Source: Edaphobacter sp. 4G125 (GTDB lineage: Bacteria; Acidobacteriota; Terriglobia; Terriglobales; Acidobacteriaceae). Taken from it: DNA of 64,000 nt. Location: contig NZ_CP060393.1 of assembly GCF_014274685.1 (NCBI RefSeq), positions 3,221,501 to 3,285,500 on the forward strand. Direction: 5' to 3'. The notes below the pieces were generated by a model. That model had not been told where the DNA came from. It searched no databases and worked only from the letters and a program-made list of their open reading frames with translations. Each line of letters starts with the position of its first letter. The stretch's first letter is position 1. Shown piece after piece: positions 7,284 through 16,004 of this stretch. A program made the position numbers and the translations under genes.

Positions 7284-8680
7284 AAAAATTAACGAATTAT
7301 CCCTTGCTCCGCCGCCACCTTCCGCTGGTCCATGAAGACCTTGCGACGACGTATGCCCGCAATCTTCACAAATGGCTTTTAATTGCGCCGATGATTGGCG
7401 TCATTGCTGGACTTGCGATCACGGCGATAGCCGAAATCCTGCTGCGAAAGATGTGGCCTACGGTTCTGGCCTATTACTTCCAGCACCACTGGATGATTAT
7501 TCCGGGTCTCGTGCTGGGCTGTGCAGTCACCGGTCTGATCATGCAGTACCTTACGCCTGATCCAAATCAGCACTCCACTGAAGAGATCATTCAGTCGTAC
7601 CACGAGCATGAAGGCGTGGTGGACATGCGCTGGTTTCCCCAGAAGCTGCTGGCGGCCATTACAACTGTTGGCTCGGGTGGAAGCGCCGCTCTGGAAGGAC
7701 CGAGCATCTATGGCGGAGCGGCGATTGCATCGTGGCTCTGGACTAAGCTGCAACGCTTTCCGCGATTTCGTCTGACGAAGCGGGACCGTCGGATCATGCT
7801 GATCTGCGGTGCCGCTGCCGGTATGTCGGCAGTGTTCCGTGCTCCATTGACGGGTATCGTCTTTGCGCTGGAGATGCCCTACAAGGACGACCTGGCGCAC
7901 GAAGCGCTGCTTCCCTCGCTAATCGCATCGGTCGTTTCGTATATGACACTCGGGGCCTTCTTTGGCAGCGAGCCACTGTTCAATTTTGCGAATGTAAGCG
8001 GCTACACCATGCGCGACCTCCTCTGGTCTTCATTGCTTGGCCTGGCGATTGGCCTGATTGCCATGGTGTTCGTCATCACCTTCCGCAGGCTCCGAAAATT
8101 CGTGGTTCAGTGGGATCAGCCTCACTGGATCAAGTTGACTCTGGGTGGATTCCTAACCGCTCTTTGCGGACTGGCCTTTATCAATCTGTATCCCGGAACT
8201 CTGATTCCGCTTGGACCAAACTATGAGGCCGTGCGCGAGATTCTCACCTCGGCCCACACCTCAAAAGAACTAGTCACGTTCGGAATCTTCAAGCTGGCGG
8301 CAACGGCGTTTACACTCGGCGCAGGTGGCGTTAGCGCCATGTTTGTTCCTCTCTTCCTTTCGGGCGGAGGCTTTGGAATTGCCTTTGCGCAATCGATCGT
8401 GCACAGCAGCTCACTGGGCCTTTATGCCGCGGTCGGCATGGCAGCCTTTATCTCCGCCGCCTATAAGACTCCTTTGGCCGCCGTCGTCTTCGTGGCGGAA
8501 GCAACGGGCGGACACGGCTTTATTATTCCGGCACTGGTCGGTGCAGCTATCGCTTATGCGGTATCAGGAGATGCTTCCGTTTCGGGCGACCAGCGGCTCC
8601 ATGGCGCAATGCCAGGAGATGAGACACTGCACGATGAACACCATGAAGAGGAAGAGGCCCTACTAGCTCCTCACTCTTAG
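7271..8680 (+). CDS. ClC-family chloride channel/transporter
   Basis: Inner-membrane ClC anion channel or H+/Cl- exchanger, 469 residues with many hydrophobic helices. The three conserved loops are present in variant form: GSGGSAALEGPS carries the gating glutamate (usual GxEGP), GAAAGMSAVFRAP follows, and GGVSAMFVPLFLSGGGFG replaces the usual GIFAPS. Retention of the gating Glu is compatible with exchange activity; the first selectivity serine (GSGIP) is altered to GSGGS. No CBS domains. The C-terminus is acidic and His-rich (DEHHEEEEALL). It overlaps the MarR stop by 13 bp and ends before a hairpin at 8708-8758. Confidence 0.88.
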   Translation: MRRLKKLTNYPLLRRHLPLVHEDLATTYARNLHKWLLIAPMIGVIAGLAITAIAEILLRKMWPTVLAYYFQHHWMIIPGLVLGCAVTGLIMQYLTPDPNQHSTEEIIQSYHEHEGVVDMRWFPQKLLAAITTVGSGGSAALEGPSIYGGAAIASWLWTKLQRFPRFRLTKRDRRIMLICGAAAGMSAVFRAPLTGIVFALEMPYKDDLAHEALLPSLIASVVSYMTLGAFFGSEPLFNFANVSGYTMRDLLWSSLLGLAIGLIAMVFVITFRRLRKFVVQWDQPHWIKLTLGGFLTALCGLAFINLYPGTLIPLGPNYEAVREILTSAHTSKELVTFGIFKLAATAFTLGAGGVSAMFVPLFLSGGGFGIAFAQSIVHSSSLGLYAAVGMAAFISAAYKTPLAAVVFVAEATGGHGFIIPALVGAAIAYAVSGDASVSGDQRLHGAMPGDETLHDEHHEEEEALLAPHS

Positions 8681-8707
8681 ACAGGAATATTCCTTTCCGC
8701 TTTTCTT

Positions 8708-8758
8708 ATCGCCCTTTTCTCTCTTCTCGGTTCCGAACAGATGGAAGGAAAGGGCGAT
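8708..8758 (+). terminator. Hairpin after marR-clc
   Basis: Perfect 10-bp inverted repeat ATCGCCCTTT / AAAGGGCGAT flanking a 31-nt loop, 28 bases after the ClC stop. No strong T-run follows, so termination strength is uncertain. Confidence 0.45.
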
Positions 8759-8902
8759 GAAATTTCCTGATTTATTTTGAATCAAAAAATTATGTTGCCA
8801 CACGACAGAAAATACCGGTAACATTCCTCTCGTCCTTCGCCCATGGCTACAGGAGCGCTGTCGTCTTCAGCGATCGGACACTTTTGTTTGTGTGGACGAA
8901 GA

Positions 8903-9724
8903 ATGAAAAGAGCGCACCTTCGAGATCTGGTTCTACTGGGCAGCACAGTTGCAGGCGCCCTGTGGTTGGGGCAAAGTTTCTTTCCTTCCGTTGTGGCGGC
9001 TCAGGCGTCGTCTGCGCAGGCGGGAGTTCGCAAACAGGCTCCCATCAACAATGAGCACGTTGCGGCGGGAGATACTCTCTTCCAGCAGCGGTGCGCCTTT
9101 TGCCATGGGCGTGATGCCAGCGGTGGAGAATCCGGCCCGGACCTCACGCGTTCGAAGATCGTGCTGAACGATGTGAATGGAAGCACAATCGCAGACATTG
9201 TACGGAACGGACGCGCGGGCAAGATGCCTCCCTTCCAGATGAGCGAAACCGAAATGTCCGATCTGGTCGCCTTTATCCATGCGCAGGAACAAAAAGCCAA
9301 AGCATCTGGCAACCGGAAAGGCGTGGATGTTGCCGATCTCCAGACTGGCAATGTCGCCGCCGGAAAACAGTACTTTGAAGGAGCCGGAACCTGCTCCAGG
9401 TGCCACTCGGTGACTGGCGATCTGGCCCATATTGCGACGAAGTATCAGGGTCTTCAGCTCGAGATGCATATGCTCTATCCGCGGGACGCCAAGGGAAAGG
9501 CCACGGTTACTCTTCCTTCTGGCGAGAAGCTGACCGGCACGGTAGAGTATCACGACGAGTTTTACCTGGGCATCAAGCTACAGGATGGAACTTATCGATC
9601 CTGGCCCGTCTCGAAGATCCATTACACGATCGATGCGCCGCATGAGGCCCACGCTGAACTCTTCAGCAAGTACACCGACGACGACATTCACAATTTGATG
9701 GCCTATCTGCAAACCCTTCGCTAA
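8903..9724 (+). CDS. Periplasmic dihaem cytochrome c
   Basis: Secreted cytochrome c, 273 residues from the ATG at 8903, where a signal peptide starts (MKRAHLRD, hydrophobic run, VVAAQ); an upstream ATG at 8843 would add 20 non-signal residues. Two haem-binding motifs are visible, CAFCH near residue 65 and CSRCH near 165, each in its own cytochrome domain. The first domain ends in a TEMSDLVAFIHAQEQ helix, the second in DDIHNLMAYLQTLR; a beta-rich insert (TLPSGEKLTGTVEYHDEFYLGIK) sits in the second domain. It lies 26 bp before the PQQ dehydrogenase and is the obvious electron acceptor for it. Confidence 0.88.
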   Translation: MKRAHLRDLVLLGSTVAGALWLGQSFFPSVVAAQASSAQAGVRKQAPINNEHVAAGDTLFQQRCAFCHGRDASGGESGPDLTRSKIVLNDVNGSTIADIVRNGRAGKMPPFQMSETEMSDLVAFIHAQEQKAKASGNRKGVDVADLQTGNVAAGKQYFEGAGTCSRCHSVTGDLAHIATKYQGLQLEMHMLYPRDAKGKATVTLPSGEKLTGTVEYHDEFYLGIKLQDGTYRSWPVSKIHYTIDAPHEAHAELFSKYTDDDIHNLMAYLQTLR

Positions 9725-9750
9725 TCGCGATCAAAGGCTAGAGAGAGACT

Positions 9751-11301
9751 ATGAACCCATTGAAGATGAGAGGGAACCTGGCGCGCTTTGCCTTGATACT
9801 GGCATTCTCTTCCGCAGGCATGGCTGCGGCACAGGCTCCTGACAACGCAGCTCTGTTAAAGCCAGGACCAGATAGCTGGCCGCTCTACCACGGAGACTAC
9901 ACGGGACAGCGCCATACCCGCCTTGCTCAGATCACTCCGCAGAATGTGAAGGGACTGACACTCGCCTGGGCGTTTCAGACAGGCATCCAGGGAGAGCTCA
10001 AGTCCAGCCCTCTTTTGATCGACGGCGTTCTTTACTTCACACTGCCGGATCATGTGTGGGCCATCGATGCGCGGTCTGGTCATCTGCTATGGCACTACAC
10101 CTATCCGCCCAACAAAGGCCTGCATATCGGGCAGCGCGGCGTAGGAGCCTATAAAGGGGCGATCTACTTCCTCTCCCCAGACGGTCACCTGGTCTGTCTC
10201 GACGCCAAGACCGGCACGGTCAAATGGAATGTCGAGGTCGCCGATGTCAGTAAAGGTTACTGGACAACCATGTCGCCGTTCGTCGTAAAGAACCACGTAA
10301 TCATTGGGGTCTCGGGCGACTTCGACAACCTGCACGGATATCTCAAATCTTTCGATCCAGAGACAGGCAAGCAACAGTGGCAGTGGGACAGCACACCTCC
10401 CAATCTGACGGGCGGCATGACCTGGATGACGGGGACCTACGATCCAGAATTGAACCTGATCTACTGGGGCACAGGCAATCCTACACCGGTACTGACGGCT
10501 GCCACGCGGCCGGGCGATGATCCTCACACATGCAGTATCGTCGCCCTGAACCCCGACACAGGAGAGCTGACCTGGGCCTTTCAGGTTTCGCCGCATGACA
10601 CCCACGATTGGGATGCAGCAGAGGTTCCAGTGCTGGTCGACGGGACCTTCAAGGGACAGCCGCGAAAGATGGTGATGCAGGCCTCGCGCAATGGATACTT
10701 CGTTGTGTTGGATCGAACCAATGGCAAAAATCTGCTGACGGTTCCCTACAGCGCCGTCAACTGGTCACTTGGTCTGGATAAAGATGGGCGTCCCATTCCA
10801 AACCCGGCGAAGGAACCCGCGCCGGACGGACGACTGATTGCTCCCGATGAGGGCGGAGCAACGAACTACCGGTCGCCGAGCTTTGATCCGAAAACCGGCT
10901 TGTTTATCGTCAGCGCACGAGACGCTTACAGCATCTACTTTTCGAAGCCAGCGGATGGAACGTATGGGTGGTCAGGCGCTGACTATGGCGTATGGGGTAA
11001 GGGAGCGATCAAAGCCATTGACTATCAAACCGGCAAGATTCGCTGGACCCATGAGATTGGCAGAGGGGCTTCGACAGGAGTTCTGACAACCGCTTCGGGC
11101 CTGACCTTTACCGGCGACTCTCTTGGCAATGCTCTCGCGCTGGATACAGCTACAGGAAAAACGTTGTGGCACGCCCAGACGGGTTCCGGGATCGCGACTT
11201 CGCCCATCAGCTACGAGCTGGATGGACGACAGTATGTCATCATCGGCAGCGGCGGAGTTCAGTTTGCCTGGGTACTACCAGAGGGTTCCAACACAAAGTG
11301 A
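9751..11301 (+). CDS. PQQ-dependent alcohol dehydrogenase, lanthanide-type active site
   Basis: Periplasmic quinoprotein dehydrogenase of the methanol/ethanol type, 516 residues with a signal peptide (ALILAFSSAGMAAAQA). An eight-bladed propeller is suggested by repeated tryptophan-docking stretches (GTVKWNVE, GELTWAF, GKTLWHA). The active-site region reads GTGNP and then PHDTHDWDAA: D286 aligns with the catalytic aspartate and D288 with the extra aspartate that marks XoxF/PedH-like lanthanide enzymes instead of the alanine of calcium enzymes. The vicinal Cys-Cys of many family members is absent. It is somewhat short (usual 560-600) and pairs with the dihaem cytochrome just upstream. The alcohol substrate is unknown. 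Confidence 0.87.
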   Translation: MNPLKMRGNLARFALILAFSSAGMAAAQAPDNAALLKPGPDSWPLYHGDYTGQRHTRLAQITPQNVKGLTLAWAFQTGIQGELKSSPLLIDGVLYFTLPDHVWAIDARSGHLLWHYTYPPNKGLHIGQRGVGAYKGAIYFLSPDGHLVCLDAKTGTVKWNVEVADVSKGYWTTMSPFVVKNHVIIGVSGDFDNLHGYLKSFDPETGKQQWQWDSTPPNLTGGMTWMTGTYDPELNLIYWGTGNPTPVLTAATRPGDDPHTCSIVALNPDTGELTWAFQVSPHDTHDWDAAEVPVLVDGTFKGQPRKMVMQASRNGYFVVLDRTNGKNLLTVPYSAVNWSLGLDKDGRPIPNPAKEPAPDGRLIAPDEGGATNYRSPSFDPKTGLFIVSARDAYSIYFSKPADGTYGWSGADYGVWGKGAIKAIDYQTGKIRWTHEIGRGASTGVLTTASGLTFTGDSLGNALALDTATGKTLWHAQTGSGIATSPISYELDGRQYVIIGSGGVQFAWVLPEGSNTK

Positions 11302-11408
11302 CAGGAATCCTCACCAGGTCGATCTCCTGCGTGAAACATCTCTGAAGGCTCTTAGCCTTTATAGGGCCGAGTTCTGTTCTTTACTTTAATTAATTGTCCG
11401 AAGCTGGT

Positions 11409-11449
11409 GTCATCCTGAGCGAGCCGTAGGCGAGTCGAAGGGTCTGTAG
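11409..11449. repeat. Intergenic repeat, CATCCTGAGCG family
   Basis: Sequence starting GTCATCCTGAGCGAGCC and continuing to CGAGTCGAAGGGTCTG, a form I recognise as a dispersed intergenic repeat in acidobacterial genomes. A related fragment (CCCTGAGCGTAGTCGAATGGG) occurs at 38912-38932. It sits in the convergent gap between the PQQ dehydrogenase and proline dehydrogenase. A TGCCCTT/AAGGGCA hairpin at 11523-11538 may end the minus-strand transcript. Confidence 0.5.
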
Positions 11450-11546
11450 TTTGCAGGATGTCTCTGACGACGAATTGGTATAAGCAAACGCAGGTCCCTC
11501 GACATCCTTGATGTGGATGACTTGCCCTTAAAAGGGCATAACGTCT

Positions 11547-12461
11547 CTAACTCTTCAGAAAGTTCTTCATCAGGAAGAGAACATTCGCGGGCCTTTCCGC
11601 CAGGCGGCGCATGAAGTAGGGATACCATTCCGGGCCGAATGGAACGTAGACGCGAACTCCGAAGCCCTGTTTCACAAGCCTGCGCTGAAGGTCGCGACGG
11701 ATTCCGTACAGCATCTGAAACTCGAAAGCATCCTTAGGAACATGCTGTTCGCGAACGAAGGCCAACAGCTTTTCGACGATCGCTTCATCGTGTGTTGCGA
11801 TTCCACAAAAAACTCCCGAAGTTATCAAGCGCTGCGCCAGCTTGACGTAGTTGGCGTCAACGTCTGTCTTGAGCGGAAACGCAATCTCGGCAGGTTCTTT
11901 GTACGCACCTTTGCAGAGGCGAATGCGGATTCCCTGCTTCAGCAAACGTTCGGCATCGCTTTCGGTCCGAAAAAGGTAAGCCTGCAGCACGGTCCCGACA
12001 CAACCGGGGTACTGTGCATGAAGCCGTTCAGTGATGGCAATCGTCGCTTCCGTGTAGGGGCTGCCCTCCATGTCGATCCTGACAAAGGAGCCAACACGCG
12101 ATGCGTGCTCCACCATCTCTCCCACGATCCTCTCGGCGAGCGCGGGATCGAAATCCATTCCCATCTGAGAAAGCTTTACGCTGACATTCGCCTTCAGTCC
12201 GTGGGGTGCAATTGCATCGAGCATCTGGTGGTAGACATCCGCCGAAGCCCGCGCCTCCGATTCCTGGTTGACGCTCTCTCCCAATGCATCCAGCGTGACA
12301 GCGATCCCTTCACGGTTGATGCGTTCGCAAACGTTAAGCGCCTCTCCAACTGTCATACCAGCGACAAACCGGCTCGACATGGTTCGTCCGATCGAGGAAC
12401 GCTCGGCGAATCTTCTCGCCACTCTGTTTTGCGAGAGGCCGATGAAAAAAGATCGAAGCAA
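11547..12461 (-). CDS. Proline dehydrogenase (monofunctional)
   Basis: FAD enzyme oxidising proline to pyrroline-5-carboxylate, 304 residues, the usual size of the stand-alone PRODH seen in Gram-positives, Deinococcus and acidobacteria. Barrel motifs are visible: VSVKLSQMG, FVRIDMEGS, VLQAYLFRT, IRLCKGAYKEP, IATHD, FEFQMLYGIR and GVRVYVPFGPEWYPYFMRRLAERP with the conserved YxxRRxxE substrate arginines. It is isolated; no pyrroline-5-carboxylate dehydrogenase is nearby. The start ATG at 12461 begins a helical arm typical of the family. Confidence 0.93.
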   Translation of the reverse strand: MLRSFFIGLSQNRVARRFAERSSIGRTMSSRFVAGMTVGEALNVCERINREGIAVTLDALGESVNQESEARASADVYHQMLDAIAPHGLKANVSVKLSQMGMDFDPALAERIVGEMVEHASRVGSFVRIDMEGSPYTEATIAITERLHAQYPGCVGTVLQAYLFRTESDAERLLKQGIRIRLCKGAYKEPAEIAFPLKTDVDANYVKLAQRLITSGVFCGIATHDEAIVEKLLAFVREQHVPKDAFEFQMLYGIRRDLQRRLVKQGFGVRVYVPFGPEWYPYFMRRLAERPANVLFLMKNFLKS

Positions 12462-12571
12462 GGGTAGACACCTCAGTGCGGCACACCAACAGGCCGCACT
12501 GAGTATTGTGCCACGTCTATGAAGAGAGGGCCTTGATTGCCTGAGTCAGGGAATACCCGAAGAAATATCTC

Positions 12572-14707
12572 TTAGGGCCTCTTCCCCATCTGATTGTTTT
12601 TTACCGCAACCTGCAACGGAGTCACGGTAGGAGTAGCAACTCCGATGTACTCGAACAGGCTGTTGACAGAGTTGTCCGATGTCCACACGTTCCCCGAAGC
12701 ATCGATAGCGATCCCCACGCCAGCGGTCGCGCGATCAGCGATAAATCCCGTTGCAGGTGAAAGCAACATACCTGAGTTCGCGAAGTGACTGATGGAGCCA
12801 TCGGAGTTCGCAGTCCAGACAGTGTTGCCTCCATCAACAGCGATGGAAGCTGCTCCCGCCGGAATCGTATATCCCGAACCAGAGAGTGGTGTACCGCTCG
12901 AACTAAACTTGCTGACAATAGGGCTGTCGAAGCTGGAGACCCAGACATTTCCATTGCCATCGAGAGCAATACCAACCGCACCATTAATGCCTCCGCCGGT
13001 ATAACCATTCGGAGCGATCACGGTTCCATCGTTTGCGAATTTGCTGACGCTATTGCTGTAACCGTAGTTTGCGACCCAAAGATTTTTGGAAGTATCGACG
13101 GCTACCGCATAAGGGAAGTCGAGTCCTCCCTGCTGGAACTGTCCCGCGGAACCACCGGAGGAGTTCAGCTTCGTCACCGTGTTATCGCCATTGGCAGTAA
13201 AAACATTCCCATCACTGTCGAGAGCAAGAGCATAAGGCAGCTTGAGTCCGCTGGTTGCGAAGCCGGAGCCAGACAGCGGCGCTCCGCTTGCGCTGTGTTC
13301 GCTCACAGTACTGTTGCCTTCATTCGCGGCCCACACATTGCCGGCTTGATCGATCGCCACGGCCAGGGGATAGCTCAGGCCGCCGCCAGTAAATCCTGCG
13401 TTTCCGGAAAGTGGTTCGCCGGCGGGACCAAACTTACTCAGAGTCCCTGGATCAGAGGAGTTCGGAACCCAAATATTTCCCGAGCCGTCGGCTGCGATGA
13501 GCTGCCCATAATTGAGACCGCCGCCAGTGTATTCGACGCTGAGCGTCCAATCGCTTGGCGCGCCTGCAACGGGATTCTGATATGGACCACTCAGCGGGAG
13601 TGAGCCCTGATTTAATTGCAGACTCAATCCTGGATGAAGCGCTATGTTCAGAATTGCGGCAAAGGTATTACCGGGATTCGATCCTCCAAAGGAGGTGGCC
13701 TGGAAAAGGTTCAAGCAGCTGGCCGCTCCGCTTACAGACTGAACACAGTTGGCGAGCAGATTCGCAAGAATATTGATCTTGTTTGTAGGAATGGTCCCGT
13801 TGCCCGCTAGTGTCTTCGCACGGATCTGACCCGTTGCACCATCGTAGAGGTTATTCGCAGTCCGAAAGGCATTCAACAGGCCAATCGCATTACTGCTACT
13901 ACTCCCAACAGCGGTACCGACGGAACTGAGAAATGGAGATAAAGCAAAGGCGCTGGCAACCGTGGTGATCTCGTTCACTACAATGGTCGAAGAAGCGATG
14001 TTGCTGCATGCTCCAAGCGCAGACAGCAGTGTGATGCCGGAATTCGCTCCCGTTCCCGCATTGCCACCAGTCGCTACTAAATAGACCTGTGTTGTGGCTG
14101 ACGGACAGGTGTATGCGCCATCAAGGGAGAAAGACCCATCGCTTGCGGTAAGAATCGACGCGCCTTGAAGCAGCGAGGTAGCTCCTGCACCATAGCCAGA
14201 GGTTCCTACGGCATAGAGCGAGATCGTTGCTCCCGAGATGGGATGATTACTCCCTGGCCCGCTATATACGTGACCTGAAATTGCAGGGGGAACCGTAACG
14301 GGAGGCGTTGTAGTTCCAGAACCACCAGACGAAGGTGGTGTGGTACCGCCACCTCCGGATGAGGGAGGAGTTGTAGTTCCCGTCGACGGAGGTGTCGAAC
14401 CGCTTCCGCTCGAAGGTGGCGTTGTGGTTCCCGTTGCTGGCGGAGTCGTTGTACCGGTTGTTGGCGGCGAAGGAGTTCCTGTCGACGGAGGAGTCGTTGT
14501 ACCCGTTGAAGGCGATTGCCCTCCACTCGCGGCCGGTGGATCAGAGGGAGCTCCCGTTGAAGGTGGCTTCGAAGGTGTCGTTGTGGTCCCACTGCTTCCA
14601 GACCCACCAGAGAGCAGTGAAGAGGTTGGAAAGACTCCGGCGCCACAGCCTGTAAGGGCCAGGGCCACACAAACATACATCCCACCCAGGGATTTCTTCC
14701 AATACAT
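12572..14707 (-). CDS. Lipoprotein with Thr/Pro/Ser linker and NHL-type beta-propeller
   Basis: Exported lipoprotein of 711 residues: signal peptide with lipobox LALTGC, then a low-complexity linker of TTTPPSTG-type repeats (about residues 30-140), a carboxypeptidase-like regulatory domain (AISGHVYSGPGSNHPISGA), and a C-terminal region (about 370-700) with six or seven repeats of the form AVDxxGNxWxAN, the pattern of NHL or virginiamycin-lyase-like propellers. Function unknown; such proteins probably bind surface or cell-wall ligands. The linker is encoded by imperfect DNA repeats at about 14290-14590, which would be prone to length change. Stand-alone gene. Confidence 0.8.
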   Translation of the reverse strand: MYWKKSLGGMYVCVALALTGCGAGVFPTSSLLSGGSGSSGTTTTPSKPPSTGAPSDPPAASGGQSPSTGTTTPPSTGTPSPPTTGTTTPPATGTTTPPSSGSGSTPPSTGTTTPPSSGGGGTTPPSSGGSGTTTPPVTVPPAISGHVYSGPGSNHPISGATISLYAVGTSGYGAGATSLLQGASILTASDGSFSLDGAYTCPSATTQVYLVATGGNAGTGANSGITLLSALGACSNIASSTIVVNEITTVASAFALSPFLSSVGTAVGSSSSNAIGLLNAFRTANNLYDGATGQIRAKTLAGNGTIPTNKINILANLLANCVQSVSGAASCLNLFQATSFGGSNPGNTFAAILNIALHPGLSLQLNQGSLPLSGPYQNPVAGAPSDWTLSVEYTGGGLNYGQLIAADGSGNIWVPNSSDPGTLSKFGPAGEPLSGNAGFTGGGLSYPLAVAIDQAGNVWAANEGNSTVSEHSASGAPLSGSGFATSGLKLPYALALDSDGNVFTANGDNTVTKLNSSGGSAGQFQQGGLDFPYAVAVDTSKNLWVANYGYSNSVSKFANDGTVIAPNGYTGGGINGAVGIALDGNGNVWVSSFDSPIVSKFSSSGTPLSGSGYTIPAGAASIAVDGGNTVWTANSDGSISHFANSGMLLSPATGFIADRATAGVGIAIDASGNVWTSDNSVNSLFEYIGVATPTVTPLQVAVKNNQMGKRP

Positions 14708-14966
14708 AAAGCTCCTTGGCTAACTCGTCTTATCGTTCAAGGCGACTCAAGGGAAAAGTGCAACAAAGATGCGCAAATAAAACATAACCAAGGAGAAAAC
14801 ACACGTTGGCGGGATGCTCGATCGATCCGGAGAAAGCCAAGTTCAACAATCCTGCGCGGTAGAGCGCGTGCAAAACTCAGCGGGGGAGGAATATGGAGAG
14901 TTTACATAAATAATGCAGGCCTTTGCAGAGGAAAACTAAAAAAGAGAATTAATTTCCTCTGCGCAG

Positions 14967-15794
14967 TTACTTGACCAGGCTGGAGTCCTGGGTTGCGGAA
15001 TGCACAGGAGCCAGCGGGACCGGCCGCGTGACCATCGACGTAGTGTCGCGCATCGCGGCGATGGCTTTGTCGTAACGCCCAGCCAGAGAGTTGGAGCGAA
15101 TGTGGGCCATATCCTGCAGCATCTTCATACCATCTTTCAGATAGCTGATCCTGCTGCGCTCGTCATGCCCCCAGGTCACGGGAACCTCGCGAATCTGATA
15201 TCCCAGCTTCCGCGCGATAAACAGAATTTCAGGATCGAAGCCCCAACGCTCAATGGTCTGCAACCGAAAAATGACCTGGGCCGCAGAACGCTTAAAGGCT
15301 TTGAACCCACACTGCGTGTCTTTGAAAGGAAGCCCCATCACGGTGCGAGTGATCCAGTTGAAACATCGCCCGAAGAACTGACGATAGAGCGGCTGATGAA
15401 TCGTCTGCCGGGCGCGATCGAGCCAACGCGAACCGATGGCCACATCCGCTCCTTCGCGGATAGCAGTAATCAGCCTTTCGGCCTCTTCCATGGGGGCGGA
15501 AAGATCGGCGTCTGTAAACATCACGATATCCCCGGCTGCCTGCAGAAGACCATTGCGAACGGAGTAACCTTTTCCACGATTCCCCGGATTCTGAATCAGG
15601 TGGAGGCGCGGATGGGTCTGCATCCAGTGCTGCACGATCTGAGCGGTATTATCGGACGATCCATCATCCACCACCAGGACTTCGGCGTTCCACCCCTGCT
15701 CCGCGATACAGGACGTAACACGTTCCAGCGCACTCTCAATGCGAGCGCTTTCGTTATAAGCGGGGATCACAATGCTCAATTCGGGGTGCGCCAT
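14967..15794 (-). CDS. GT2 glycosyltransferase, dolichyl-phosphate glucosyltransferase-like
   Basis: Family 2 glycosyltransferase that likely moves a sugar from a nucleotide sugar to a lipid phosphate carrier at the cytoplasmic membrane face; 275 residues. Seen: LSIVIPAYNESARI at the start, VVDDGSSDNT (nucleotide binding), NRGKGYSVRNG, MFTDADLSAPM (the metal-binding DxD), GSRWLDRARQ, and CGFKAFKR with WGFDPEILFIA, which are typical of ALG5/DPM-like members. No C-terminal transmembrane pair is visible. Divergent from SppA across about 200 bp. Confidence 0.87.
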   Translation of the reverse strand: MAHPELSIVIPAYNESARIESALERVTSCIAEQGWNAEVLVVDDGSSDNTAQIVQHWMQTHPRLHLIQNPGNRGKGYSVRNGLLQAAGDIVMFTDADLSAPMEEAERLITAIREGADVAIGSRWLDRARQTIHQPLYRQFFGRCFNWITRTVMGLPFKDTQCGFKAFKRSAAQVIFRLQTIERWGFDPEILFIARKLGYQIREVPVTWGHDERSRISYLKDGMKMLQDMAHIRSNSLAGRYDKAIAAMRDTTSMVTRPVPLAPVHSATQDSSLVK

Positions 15795-16004
15795 TGCGCG
15801 AAGCCAGCCTTCCTAGGGAGAAAAAGTCCTGCAGATTACAGTATGGTGGGGACCGATATCGCCGTTCATCATACTGCAATGATTGGACGGATGAATATCT
15901 ATTTCTGTTTCAAATCAACAGATCTCCCACTCAAAATAAGGTCTTCCGGAGCGATTTCCTTGTAGAGCTTCAGTGTTTGGAGAGTGCCTGCTACACTCCA
16001 CAAC

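Noticed and set aside
14290..14590. CRISPR-like array
   Set aside because: Repeats are in frame, imperfect, without spacers of uniform length, and code for a Thr/Pro linker.
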